Assembly (NCBI GenBank): GCA_905250115.1
Contig: CAJNOI010000094.1
Span: forward strand, 68,311 to 132,310
Direction: 5' to 3'
Source: Adineta steineri
Lineage: Eukaryota > Rotifera > Eurotatoria > Adinetida > Adinetidae
DNA: 64,000 nt
A program made the position numbers and the translations under genes. Below the pieces are notes generated by a model. It made no database searches and had not been told where the DNA came from. It saw nothing but the letters and a program-made list of their open reading frames with translations. Of this stretch, positions 49,622 through 59,850 are shown piece after piece (the first letter of the stretch is position 1; each line of letters starts with the position of its first letter).

Positions 49622-49990
49622 ATGCATAAGTTGAATCTTTTTCGATCGAAATTACATCATGAATCTTCTCGTCGAACCAAATCATTGAGACCAGATTCCG
49701 AATATTATACAAGTATCAACACTAATAAAACGACACCTACTCAGCCTATTACTATTTCAGCACCTATTATTAATCGTAGTGACAAGGTTGCAATTAACGA
49801 CAAAGATCAATCGGATGAGTATTCTAATGAAGAACAGATACCAAGCATAGAAAACGACAACATCGAAGAACAAATATCTTTATCAGAAGAAGCAGAAAAA
49901 ATGTCTGGTGAATATAACAACCATATAGATGATCAGGTAGATTACGAAAAAAAAATGAAGGACATATTAGAAGTTATTTCGCCTTGTTAA
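49622..49990 (+). CDS. Unrecognised 122-aa acidic protein
   Basis: An intact ORF of 122 codons in an otherwise noncoding region. It begins basic (MHKLNLFRSKLHHESSRRTK), then is Ser/Thr/Asn-rich, then strongly acidic (DEYSNEEQIPSIENDNIEEQ), and ends with a charged helix (DYEKKMKDILEVISPC). There is no signal peptide, TM or known domain. Mixed codon use with many polar residues is more gene-like than the surrounding AT-rich frames. It may be an orphan gene, an exon of a longer gene, or chance. Confidence 0.4.
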   Translation: MHKLNLFRSKLHHESSRRTKSLRPDSEYYTSINTNKTTPTQPITISAPIINRSDKVAINDKDQSDEYSNEEQIPSIENDNIEEQISLSEEAEKMSGEYNNHIDDQVDYEKKMKDILEVISPC

Positions 49991-51083
49991 TTAACGGAAA
50001 TACCAGGACCAAAAATTTTGTTCTTCTCTTCAATTTATCCTTGATCAATGCCCTTTGGCATTTACATCGGATATTCATTGAACTCAAGGATAATATTCCC
50101 ATATATATATATATATAAATATTCTTTAGGAAAGGTAGAAGAGGAAAATGTTAAACACTTCACTCCGTATAAATTGAGGTCATCACTTAATATTACTTCT
50201 AGGATTTTGTTCCCTAATATTATAGAGATGAAATGGTGCGAATATACCGCCATTGGCAGACACACATATGCACACTTCGATAATTGATTGGCTTTTTAAT
50301 CGCGTTATTTGCCTTGCATCCTGCCGGCCGAGGGAAGGAAAAAAAGAAAGAAAGAAAGAAATTGCATGATACACGTACGTTTTGGATAATCGTTTAAACC
50401 ATCTGTTATTATGCTGTTGTTGTTGTTCTATCAAAAAGTATTTTTCAGATGACAACTGAAAAATGATTCTATTTGTAATTTATGTCATTATTTCCTTTTA
50501 ATTGTTAATTTCTTTTCTTTCTCTATAAACTTTACGAAATATTAACATACAGAACAAGAAGAAAAAAAACATGAAAAATGAGCAAATTAATATTCGTTAT
50601 ATATCATCTTGTCTTTATTCAATATGACCTTCTTCATGTCTCATATACATCGATCGATTAGATTGCACAAGATGTATCCTTCAGGTTAAAACTATTACTA
50701 ATAATATATATATGTATGAATATATATATATATATAGATGTGCATATACATATATATATATACATACACAATAACAGTTCGTTTTTTTTCTACGTGTGCA
50801 TATGAATGAACGAAGCACATGTGAATAATCATGAACATGTACAAGTATATAGTACTTTATAAATAGGAAAAGATGAGTATAACGACAAATAGAATGAATG
50901 AGGAAAAAAAAGGAGAAAGAAATAAGAAGAAATATTTTCTAGACGATGATACCATCCATGCCTATGTTGTTCGTTCTATCTGATATTATTCTTAGCATTC
51001 ACACGTACATGCACACTTACATATTATTCCCTATTGCGTCAAGTGAGAGAGAATAAGTAAGACGAGCTTATTTTGGCATCAAG
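49991..51083. other. Intergenic with TA-rich microsatellites
   Basis: Upstream region of the Ena/VASP gene. TA-rich tracts at about 50100-50115 and 50700-50765 (ATATATATA with ATG/CATA interruptions), and an AAAG run at about 50341-50358. Several short frames around 50050-50290 do not resemble proteins. Contains the Ena/VASP promoter, without clear motif. Confidence 0.5.
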
Positions 51084-52657
51084 ATGTCGACAGGAAAGAA
51101 AGTGCCTGCAGCTATATCATCAAATTTGAGAAGTATTGCTAAGGTATAAGAGAGATAAGATACTTGTCAACACTAAATAATTATGTATTAAAAATGACAT
51201 AGATGAACTATACATTTCTATATTTGTATTTCTTATAGCCTGTTTCATCTTTATCAATATTAAGTAATCAATCATATTCATCAATAAAAACTGAGTCAAC
51301 ACGACCACCATCACCACCACCGCCACCGCTAACAACAACAACAATAACAACAATGGTAGGTACTAATCCTAGAGAAGATATTTTAACAAGTTGTAAAGCA
51401 ACAGCAATGGTCTATAATGATTCACAAAAGAAATGGATACATTGTGCACCAAATGGTTCAGCTAAAATTCAGTTATTATTTTCTCCAGATACACAAATAT
51501 ATCGTATTGTTGGTAGACAAATTCAAGATCATGAAGTTGTACTAAATCATACAATAAATAAAGGTATCAAATATAATCAAGCAACACCTACATTTCATCA
51601 ATGGCGTGATCAACAATCTGTATATGGTCTAAATTTTTCATCGAAACTTGATGCACAAGAATTTGGTAGTACGATGATGAAAATTCTGGAAAACGTCAAT
51701 GGTTCTACTAATCTATCGTCTCAAACGAATGCTAATGGTGGAGGAACTCTTCCATCGTCAACGCAGATGAATAATAATAATAATAATAATAATAACAGCA
51801 CATCGTCATATAAACGACAAACGAGCCAACCATCTTCTTTTCCTCCAACAGGAGCGACAGTATCCATCAATTCCACAACTTCTTCTGCTATATCAGAACC
51901 ACAACAACAACAACAACAACAGCTACTATTACATTCGTCGTCGTCTTACAATAATCAGTTTCGTCCGAGCTTGAGCTCAATAAACTCCACATCAACTAAT
52001 AACAGTAACAATTATTATAGTCAACATCAACAACACTCTGAAGAAGAAGAAGCAAATTACGCACTTATTTCCGACTCATATTCATCCTACGGTGATAATT
52101 TAACAAATAAAAACAATAATATTCCACAACCTCCACCATTAAATCCACCCATGTCCACAGGCAGCGCTCCACCAGCCGCTCCTCCACCACCACCACCTCC
52201 TCCTCCAATGCCTAGTAGTTTCGGAAATGGACCACCACCAGCGCCTGCACTAGTTCTTCCTACTAGTAATGGAAGTGGTGGTAGTACACCTCGGAAATCA
52301 AGTACAACTGCTCCACCAATGGATTTAATGTCTGAAATGGCTGCTAAATTTGCACAGCGTCGTAAACAAGTTGATGAAGGTGACAAAACTGATTCATCCA
52401 ATACAGCTAATACAGGTAAAACATCATCAAAAGTGCTACCTTCGACAACGTTACCACCAACAACACCTGCAACTGTTCCAACATCACCACGTGTTACTCG
52501 TAAAGCAAGTGAATCTCATTCTACACCCAATTATACAGCTAATGATCTGGATAAATTAAAAACTGAAATACTTACTGAAATACGAAAGGATATTGAAAAA
52601 GCTAAACAAGAAATAATTACTGCTATCCTTGACCGTCAAAAACCTATTAGAAAATAA
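51084..52657 (+). CDS. Ena/VASP actin polymerase
   Basis: Two exons, 51084-51143 and 51239-52657, give 492 aa. After a Ser/Pro/Thr-rich N-terminal extension of about 60 residues (STRPPSPPPPPLTTTT) the EVH1 domain begins: ILTSCKATAMVYNDSQKKWI, the VGRQIQDHEVVLNHTINKGI segment, TPTFHQWRDQQSVYGLNF, and FGSTMMKILENV. It binds FPPPP ligands. A Gln/Asn/Ser-rich linker leads to a profilin-binding run (PPPPPPPPPMPSSF, about 52180). Last comes EVH2: DLMSEMAAKFAQRRK (G-/F-actin-binding region) and a C-terminal tetramerising coiled coil (DLDKLKTEILTEIRKDIEKA). It promotes filament elongation at leading edges and junctions. The extension before EVH1 is unusual; most family members start at EVH1. A later Met (51353) could give a conventional form. 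Confidence 0.93.
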
Positions 52658-53368
52658 ATCATATTCAGAATACAAATCTTTTCTTTATCTTATATTGCTA
52701 TTTTTCTATTATATTATTTACTGTTGTTTATCAATGTGTATGCCTGTCTTTTTTTTTTCTTCTTTCTTTTATTAGTTATTTCTATTCGTTTTTTTTCTTC
52801 ATTTGAGCATTTGGAAAAATTACCAATCGAATTTTAAAAAATGTACAATTTGACAATATAATTTTTAAAGTGGTGAACAAAATATTTTTTTTTCTACTCG
52901 TGCTTTTTATTTGCTTTTACAGACGTGCTGTTTTTTTTTGTTTTATAAAAGAAGAATACATCGAGGAATAAAGGATATACTATGACTTGAAAAGAAATCT
53001 TGCTTTTTTTCCTGTCAGATATTTTATATCATACTACTCCTCTCTATGTGTTTATCTGGCTAGCTTGTTTTTTTTCTGTTTTCTATATTTATTGCTATTC
53101 TAAAGAAAACAAATCGTTCTTATTCTTTGCTAGTATCTCAATAATTATATTAGCTTTGTTCTTTCTTTTTTTCTTTCTGGTATTTAATACAGAATTTTCT
53201 ATTGTGTATGCTAAGACATTTTTTGTGTTTTTTTTCTATGACACTTCTCTTGTGTATCATGCTTTTATTTATTGTGAAAACAAAAAAACCGCATATATTA
53301 ATACATTCATATTATGATTTTGTTTTTCTTTTATCATTAATTCTCTTTTTAGAATACGATAAATGTAA
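52658..53368. other. 3' UTR of Ena/VASP and upstream region of RGS
   Basis: T-rich DNA. A 105-codon frame (53000-53317) is very rich in Phe/Leu/Tyr and looks like a by-product of T-runs. A clear acceptor (TCTCTTTTTAG, AG at 53351-53352) lies 16 nt before the RGS start without a visible donor. Confidence 0.5.
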
Positions 53369-55719
53369 ATGGAAATAATGAGTAATATTCAACGAAAAGG
53401 ATTACCTCGTTCTCTTCAATTCCAACGTATGGAACGTATTGTCAAAGCCATGCAACATCCAACAGCAGGTGTACCTGTTCGTAGTCAAAAATTATTTCTT
53501 ACAACAGTACCAAATGCATTTACCGGTGGTGATGTAACAGAATGGATTATGGAAAAATTAAATGTCAAAGATGCTGGTAAATAAATTTTTTTATTATCAT
53601 TTTTTTTCATTTCTTTTTAATTTATAGCTGAAGCTCTTCATCTTGCTTCATTATTATGTTATTATGGTTATTTTTTTCATATAACAACAAATGGAGCTGT
53701 ACAAATCAAAGAAGATAATGAATTATTTCGTTTTCAAGCACCCTATTACTGGGTTTCAACTAATTGGACAACAGGCAATATTGAATATGGTTTGTTAAAG
53801 AACAACATTTTCGTTCTTACTTTTTTTTCTATTTTATAATTATATTCTTTAGCTATTTATTTATTAAAACGAACATTAAGAAATCGACAACGACATGGTC
53901 TTGAAGAACATGAAATAGTTTGTTAATTATTATTTATGATTACATCATTTTACTATTTCAATATTTTCTAGTATGCATTAGAGGATCTTAAAAAGAGATT
54001 ACTTCATCAATGGGATTTTGTTACAATGCAAGCCGAAGCTCAATTTCGGTAAGAAAATTTAAATATAAAAAATTCTTTTTCTAATTTTTTTAATTTTTTC
54101 TAGCGTACTTAAAGATCGTAAAAAAACCGATAAAACAATAATCGATAGTCAAGAACGAGCATTTTGGCGTGTTATGCGTCCTTCAGTAAATTTCAAAAAA
54201 GATTTTTATATTTCAAATAAATTTTCTTTTTGATATTCATAGCCGGATGAAGCATCTGTTCTTGAGATGGATATTCGAAATGATTTATATACACATCGAT
54301 CAATGAGACGTGAAGAAGCATTAAAACGTCGTGTAAGTTTCATAAACCATATTTTTCATTTTTATAAATCAAATTAGTGAAACAATAATATATGATTGAC
54401 AATGCCATTTTTTCAGCTTGAATACCTTCAACAGGCATTAACCAATCGAGTACGCACAAAATCATCACAAACACATCAAAGGTTCTTTTTTTCTCCTCCC
54501 TTTTACCTATTCATATATACCCTTGCCCATCAGTTGATGTTGTCTATATATTTTTTTATCCAATGTTTTAAACCCTGTTGCTTAATGTTTTTATAAAATT
54601 ATTCCTATTTATTTCTTATACTGATCTTCTTTTTATTTAGTTTATGTGCATTTTTTGAAGTATTCAGTGATTATGATCCATTCTTGGGACATTGTTTACC
54701 ATCAAATCCATGGCTAACATCAGATACAGATCGATGGGATCTCACGCAACCTTTGTATGCATATATCTTTTCTATTACTAAATGAATATACTTATATGTG
54801 TAAATATAGAGTTGATAATCCAACACAACTTCGTGTACGTCGTTGGTCATTTAATTGTAAAGAACTTTTATCAGATCCAACAGGTGTTCGAGAATTTATG
54901 AAATTTTGTCAAGCTGATTTTTCAACTGAAAGTCTTAATTTTTATTTAAATGTACAAGAAATACGTAATTGTCCATTATCAAAAATAAAAGAAAAAGCTG
55001 AAGTTGTTTATCGGTTTGTATTCTACAAAAAAACTAAACAATATATTTTTGATTGTTTTTTTGTTTTAGAGAACATTTAGCACCAAATGCACCACAAGAA
55101 GTTAATATTAATGATACAATAAGAACAAAAATTATTAAAAAACTTGATAATCCAAATCGGTAAAATAAAAAACTAAAATTATTTCTTTATCTGAAATCTT
55201 TTTTGTTCTTCTAGTGAAATTTTCTTAGAAGCAGAAAAACATATTGTTGAATTAATGAAAAAAAATAGCTATCCACGTTTTATACAATCGGAATATTATC
55301 GTAATCTTTTACAAAATGCATCGAATCCATTACCAAAGAAAGCGTAGGAGAATCGAATTGAATTATTTGTTATCTTAAAATTTTGTTTTGTAGAGGAATA
55401 TTTCATTTTGTTAAAGATAATTATTTTCGAACATCGGAAAGTAGTAGTGATGATGAATATGATTCAGATGAATCACCTAGAAAAGGTGATCATCTATCGA
55501 TACATGCTCAAAATAAATCTCAACCACTTATTGGAACATTAGTAAGTTCAGCAGCTGTTGCAACTGCCGTAGTTGCAGCAACATCTGCATCAATTCATGC
55601 ATTTACTACTGAGGGTAAAAGGTAAATATATTATTTTTTTCTCTTGGAAACTTCTATATTAATTTGTATTTTTTGTTTTGCCTAGGCTTTCTTTACGTAA
55701 TCCAGCGGTATCAAAATAA
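53369..55719 (+). CDS. R7-family regulator of G-protein signalling (RGS6/7/9/11 type)
   Basis: About twelve small exons. An N-terminal DEP domain (IVKAMQHPTAGVPVRSQKLF, NAFTGGDVTEWIMEKLNV, ASLLCYYGYFFHI) is followed by the R7H helical linker (PDEASVLEMDIRNDLYTHRS), a GGL-like segment (LEYLQQALTNRVRTKSSQTH) that would bind Gbeta5, then the RGS box: WSFNCKELLSDPTGVREFMK, FSTESLNFYLNVQEIRNC, EVNINDTIRTKIIKKL, EIFLEAEKHIVELMKKNSYP, RFIQSEYYRNLLQ. The box stimulates GTP hydrolysis by Galpha i/o. The Ser/Asp-rich tail (SESSSDDEYDSDESP) ends LSLRNPAVSK. Introns are 50-100 nt except one of about 155 nt in the linker. Confidence 0.93.
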
Positions 55720-56224
55720 AACTATAAAATTTTTATCGGTGTTTATAAAATTATATTTTTTTCCATACAATGCAGTTCTTTTTTTCCAATTATTTGTTTG
55801 TTTGTTTTTTTCATGCTCATATTTGTGTTACATCTCATTAAAGAATCAAAAAAATCATCATCTGTTTATTATCGAGTAAAATCTGAGAACGAATTTAGAA
55901 GATAAAATTCAATGAAGACAAATGAGTATAAGGAATAGATTTTTTCTTTCTTCATTTCATAACCATCTGTGCATTAATATTATTTTTCAAAGTGAATATT
56001 TTCGAATGATGTTAAAAACTAAAAAGATTTTACTGTAAAAAAATATGAGATGTTATTTCTATTTTATTTTGTCTGTAAATGTTTTGTGCCTTGTTTTTTG
56101 TTACATGCATATATATATATATAGTGTCATTATTATTTTTCTTTCTCGTTAAATCACCGAAGAGAAACTATCGAATATATACTTTATAATAGAGTTTATA
56201 TAAAAATTTTATTCCAACTTTTAG
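55720..56224. other. 3' UTR of RGS and upstream region of 4TM gene
   Basis: T-rich DNA with an AT tract near 56109. It ends in a consensus acceptor (TTCCAACTTTTAG) whose AG touches the next ATG, a candidate trans-splice site. Confidence 0.5.
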
Positions 56225-57001
56225 ATGAAGAATATAAGTGATTCTTCGACAACAACAACGATTATTATTCAACCACAATCATTAGAAAATGATTCCAAAT
56301 TAATTAAACGTATTTTTCGTCTAGGTTGGATATCATTTATACTTGGTATTTGTGCTTTTCTTATACATTATATATCATTAGAATATCTATCTAATTTCTC
56401 ACCAATTAATGCTGGAATTATCTCAGGGTTTTTTCTTATAATTGCTGGTTTATCATCTGTTGTTGCTGGATACAAACAAATATCATATCGATATCTTCTA
56501 CATGCTCAAATTTGGTCATTTATTGTTAATATTATCTTAGCACCAGGTCTTATTGCAGTTTCTATTACTGCATTGATTATTGATAATCAAGATATATATC
56601 CAATATGTCAACCAACTGTGTCAACATCACGAATTATGTTGTCTGGAAATGTTTTAGAAATTTATCCCTCAAATATTCCATGTATAAAAATAACAAATCT
56701 ATTCAAATTAACACAAATACTTAATACAATTCTATTAATTATTGGTATATTATGTTTTTTTATACATATGTTTCTTTTATCTGCTCAAAGAAAATTAATT
56801 AAACAAATGAAAATAAATGAGAATGAAATTGATAAAAAAATTATTATCTATACTCAACCGTCTACAATTGATAGAAGTAAGAATGATTCTCAAAATTCTT
56901 TTTTTAATTCTTTTTTTTGTTTAGATCAAACAATATTCAATGCTGATGATCCACCACCGAAATATGAAGATCTTCCATCAATGCAAACAATTTCCGAATA
57001 A
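56225..57001 (+). CDS. Four-TM protein with C-terminal PPxY motif
   Basis: Single-exon ORF of 258 aa. Four hydrophobic helices are visible: LGWISFILGICAFLIHYISL, INAGIISGFFLIIAGLSSVV, WSFIVNIILAPGLIAVSITA and LNTILLIIGILCFFIHMFLL. The loop between TM3 and TM4 has two Cys (ICQPTV, IPCIKI) likely to form a disulfide, as in MS4A- and sarcospan-like 4TM proteins. The cytosolic tail ends DDPPPKYEDLPSMQTISE, with PPKY fitting a WW-domain (Nedd4-type) docking site. No specific family can be fixed. The acceptor AG at 56223-56224 directly precedes the ATG. Confidence 0.8.
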   Translation: MKNISDSSTTTTIIIQPQSLENDSKLIKRIFRLGWISFILGICAFLIHYISLEYLSNFSPINAGIISGFFLIIAGLSSVVAGYKQISYRYLLHAQIWSFIVNIILAPGLIAVSITALIIDNQDIYPICQPTVSTSRIMLSGNVLEIYPSNIPCIKITNLFKLTQILNTILLIIGILCFFIHMFLLSAQRKLIKQMKINENEIDKKIIIYTQPSTIDRSKNDSQNSFFNSFFCLDQTIFNADDPPPKYEDLPSMQTISE

Positions 57002-57581
57002 TCCGTTTATGAAAATTATGCAAAAATTAGTGCTTCTTATTTTAGTCTGATATAAATATTTTTTATTATTATTATGTAGTTTTTAGTTTGTCAGATAGTA
57101 ATAAATTCTCGGGGTTACAAAAAATTATATATTTAAAACAAAGATAACTATATCATAAATTGAAAAAAAAATTTCCATATTTTACATAATTCTTCAAATA
57201 AAAAGTTCTCTTTTATTCGTAGGATTCATATCTATATATAATAGATGCCATTCATTGTATTCATATCTAGTGACATCTTTCATAATCAATCCATTTTCTG
57301 GTGGTCAATCAAACAAGCAAATATGTATATTATATAACCTAACATAATAAATCTTAGATATTAACTTTTTATCAATTAAAAGATATAAACTAGGTATATA
57401 AAACCTCTATCTAATTTAACCTTTTTCATCATCAGATAACAATGGCGATTAGAAGAAAGACTAACTAACTAGCACACGCGTTCTTTGTGTTTCGTGATAT
57501 ATTTGATATTGTTTTTCTTCATTCACAAATTATCTCTACATTTTTTATTCAGATAAAAATTAAAATCGTTTATTAATTAAA
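57002..57581. other. Intergenic, no gene recognised
   Basis: AT-rich spacer, ending in TTTTTTATTCAG (AG 57551-57552), an acceptor-like site 29 nt before the first DPY30 start. Nothing else seen. Confidence 0.5.
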
Positions 57582-57917
57582 ATGTCGGATACAGCTGTTG
57601 AAAATCAACCAGATAAAACCAATGAAAATGAGCAAATATCATCAAATAATGGTGAAAAAACTTCATCAAATGAACCAATGGATGAACAACATATTGATTC
57701 AGCATTAAATAAGGTTACAAATGACATATCATCTACTGAAACATCAACAAAACCAAAAACTGATGTTTCAACACTTCCAACACGTGCATATCTTGATCAA
57801 ACAGTTGTTCCTATACTTCTCCAAGGTATGTCACAAATTGCTCGTGATCGTCCAGCGAAACCAATTGAACAATTAGCTTTATATTTACAACAAAATAAAG
57901 AAAAATATGGTGAATAA
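57582..57917 (+). CDS. DPY30: DPY30 paralog A (COMPASS core subunit)
   Basis: Intronless ORF of 111 aa. A disordered acidic/Ser/Thr N-terminus is followed by the DPY30 dimerisation motif: [51 protein letters not shown]. The human protein reads [20 protein letters not shown] at the same place. The domain dimerises and docks ASH2L in the H3K4 methyltransferase complexes, and similar domains occur in ciliary radial-spoke proteins. A second copy lies 323 nt downstream. Confidence 0.93.
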   Translation: MSDTAVENQPDKTNENEQISSNNGEKTSSNEPMDEQHIDSALNKVTNDISSTETSTKPKTDVSTLPTRAYLDQTVVPILLQGMSQIARDRPAKPIEQLALYLQQNKEKYGE

Positions 57918-58240
57918 TTGTTCATAGACGAAAAAAAAGACACAACAACTTTTACGTTCTAACGTAGGTTTTAAAAACGCAACAAAACATCTGTTTTTTT
58001 TTGTTCTTTTTCAATGCTATTGTTGTTGGTATAGCCACAGTTTTTTTTGAAACGTACACACATCTTTCTTTTATTCATACTGTTTATGTATTATACATTT
58101 TTTTGGACTTTTTAAGAAAAGAAATCATTTTTGTTTAACGAAGACAAGTTTTTTTTTTGTAAAAAACCAATATAACTTTTTGGCGCCATTTTGTGTCTTT
58201 TAGATTGACTTTCTTCGCGCATTTAATTAATTAAATAATT
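57918..58240. other. Spacer between the DPY30 paralogs
   Basis: T-rich 323 nt carrying the 3' UTR of copy A and ending in TTGTGTCTTTTAG (AG 58202-58203), an acceptor-like site 37 nt before the start of copy B. A GGCGCC palindrome at about 58182. No gene. Confidence 0.5.
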
Positions 58241-58612
58241 ATGTCGGAAGTTTCAGGTGAAAATCAAGCAGCAACAGCTAATACTGGTAATGAATCAGCT
58301 GAGAAAAATATAGTCAGTACAACAACACCATCGGAACAAATGGAAGCTCAACCAGCTGCCGATGCAGGTGAACAACAATCTAATGATAAACAAGCTGATA
58401 CAACCAAGGAAAATAATGTTAATTCGCAGCAACAATCAGGTGAAAAAACCAAACCTGATTTATCAACATTACCAACACGGGCTTATCTTGATCAAACTGT
58501 TGTACCAATTCTTCTTCAAGCAATGTCTCAACTTGCTAAAGAACGACCTGCTAAACCCATTAGTTTTCTTGCTGAATATTTACTTAATCATAAAGAAAAA
58601 TATAATGAATAA
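58241..58612 (+). CDS. DPY30: DPY30 paralog B (COMPASS core subunit)
   Basis: Intronless ORF of 123 aa with a Gln/Ala/Thr-rich N-terminus and the same motif as copy [52 protein letters not shown]. The two copies differ at many positions after LLQ and in the entire N-terminus, so the duplication is not recent. Copy B is closer to human in AKERP and FLAEYLL. Both could serve COMPASS, or one could be ciliary. Confidence 0.93.
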   Translation: MSEVSGENQAATANTGNESAEKNIVSTTTPSEQMEAQPAADAGEQQSNDKQADTTKENNVNSQQQSGEKTKPDLSTLPTRAYLDQTVVPILLQAMSQLAKERPAKPISFLAEYLLNHKEKYNE

Positions 58613-59750
58613 AAAAAACACACAGAGAAAACGATAATATTCTATTCAGACATTTTCTTTTCTTTCTTTCATTCTTTCTCTCGTTCTTTGTCTCTGTTAA
58701 TCGAACGGTTTTTATGATTATTCATTAACTATCTCTGTCTTCTTCTTCTTCTTCATTGCTTCTTTTTTCTTTCTTTTGTCATTATTTGTTGTGTTTCTAA
58801 AACATTTTGTCCTCTATAGTTTGTTGATTGTGGTGTTGTTTAAAAAGAAGAGAGAATAAAAAAAATTGAAAAGAAAAAAATACAAGAAGAAACGATAAAT
58901 GTATTGGAAGATTTGGCAAACATCGACATATGGATGATAATATCCTTATTACAAATTTCGTTTGAGAATCAAATACATTCAAAATAAATACCCATTTATA
59001 TATCTGTGAATATTTATATTCTATGTTTTCATATGATTAATCTAATTAAATCTATTTTTATGTTTGAACTTGAATAAATCCAAGAAAGTTCTTATTATTA
59101 GAAAAAAATTTTCGCACTTATCACAATTATAATTGCAATCATACTAGTCTCTCGAGTTGACACTTACAAGTATGTAGAATTTTAACAATCGACCAAATGA
59201 CGTACATACTATCTTATTATTGAAAATATTTTTAACAATTATGATTAATTAAAAACTATAGTGTTGGAAGGTTCTTTCCGATTTCAATAAATTATAATAT
59301 CTATTTTAAATATGAATATTTATGTTATAGAAAATCTTTTTTTACACATTGGAACGTCGTCATTAAAAAGAATACGATCTAAATAAATCATTTCTTCTCT
59401 ATAAAAAATTGATAGAGATAAAAAAGGTCAGCTTAGAAGTATTAACTTCTCAAATTATCTCGTAGACGTTTCTTAATGTTTCGAACTATTATATCTAAAT
59501 ACATGTCAGAATCTTTGACAACTAACTGATCTTTCTAAACATTAATGTAGTATTATAACATATGTTGCAAAAATATTATTCTTTGATCTTATTTTCTTTT
59601 TTCGACCGACGCGATGTTGATTCGATAAGTACAAACCTAACATGACACTCACGCTATTAATTTACATTCTAATCTCATAGGGAATATCATTTCCTATTAT
59701 TTCTAATTATTTTTTCAAGTATTCAAAAACAATTATGACCTATATTTCCA
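58613..59750. other. Intergenic, no gene recognised
   Basis: 3' UTR of DPY30 copy B with a CT/TTTC microsatellite (about 58648-58690 and 58738-58775), then AT-rich DNA up to the gap. No coding-like frame. Confidence 0.5.
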
Positions 59751-59850
59751 NNNNNNNNNNNNNNNNNNNNNNNNNNNNNNNNNNNNNNNNNNNNNNNNNN
59801 NNNNNNNNNNNNNNNNNNNNNNNNNNNNNNNNNNNNNNNNNNNNNNNNNN
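59751..59850. other. Assembly gap of 100 N
   Basis: Second block of exactly 100 N. The catalytic half of the RapGAP-domain gene, which enters from the right on the minus strand, is missing here. Confidence 0.98.

Noticed and set aside
52087..52401. Minus-strand Gly-rich ORF opposite the Ena/VASP proline-rich region
   Set aside because: Antisense shadow of CCA/CCT repeats coding poly-Pro; the plus strand is a clear gene.
53000..53317. 105-codon hydrophobic ORF between Ena/VASP and RGS
   Set aside because: Composed almost only of Phe/Leu/Tyr/Ser from T-rich DNA; no start context or domain; lies in UTR-like sequence.
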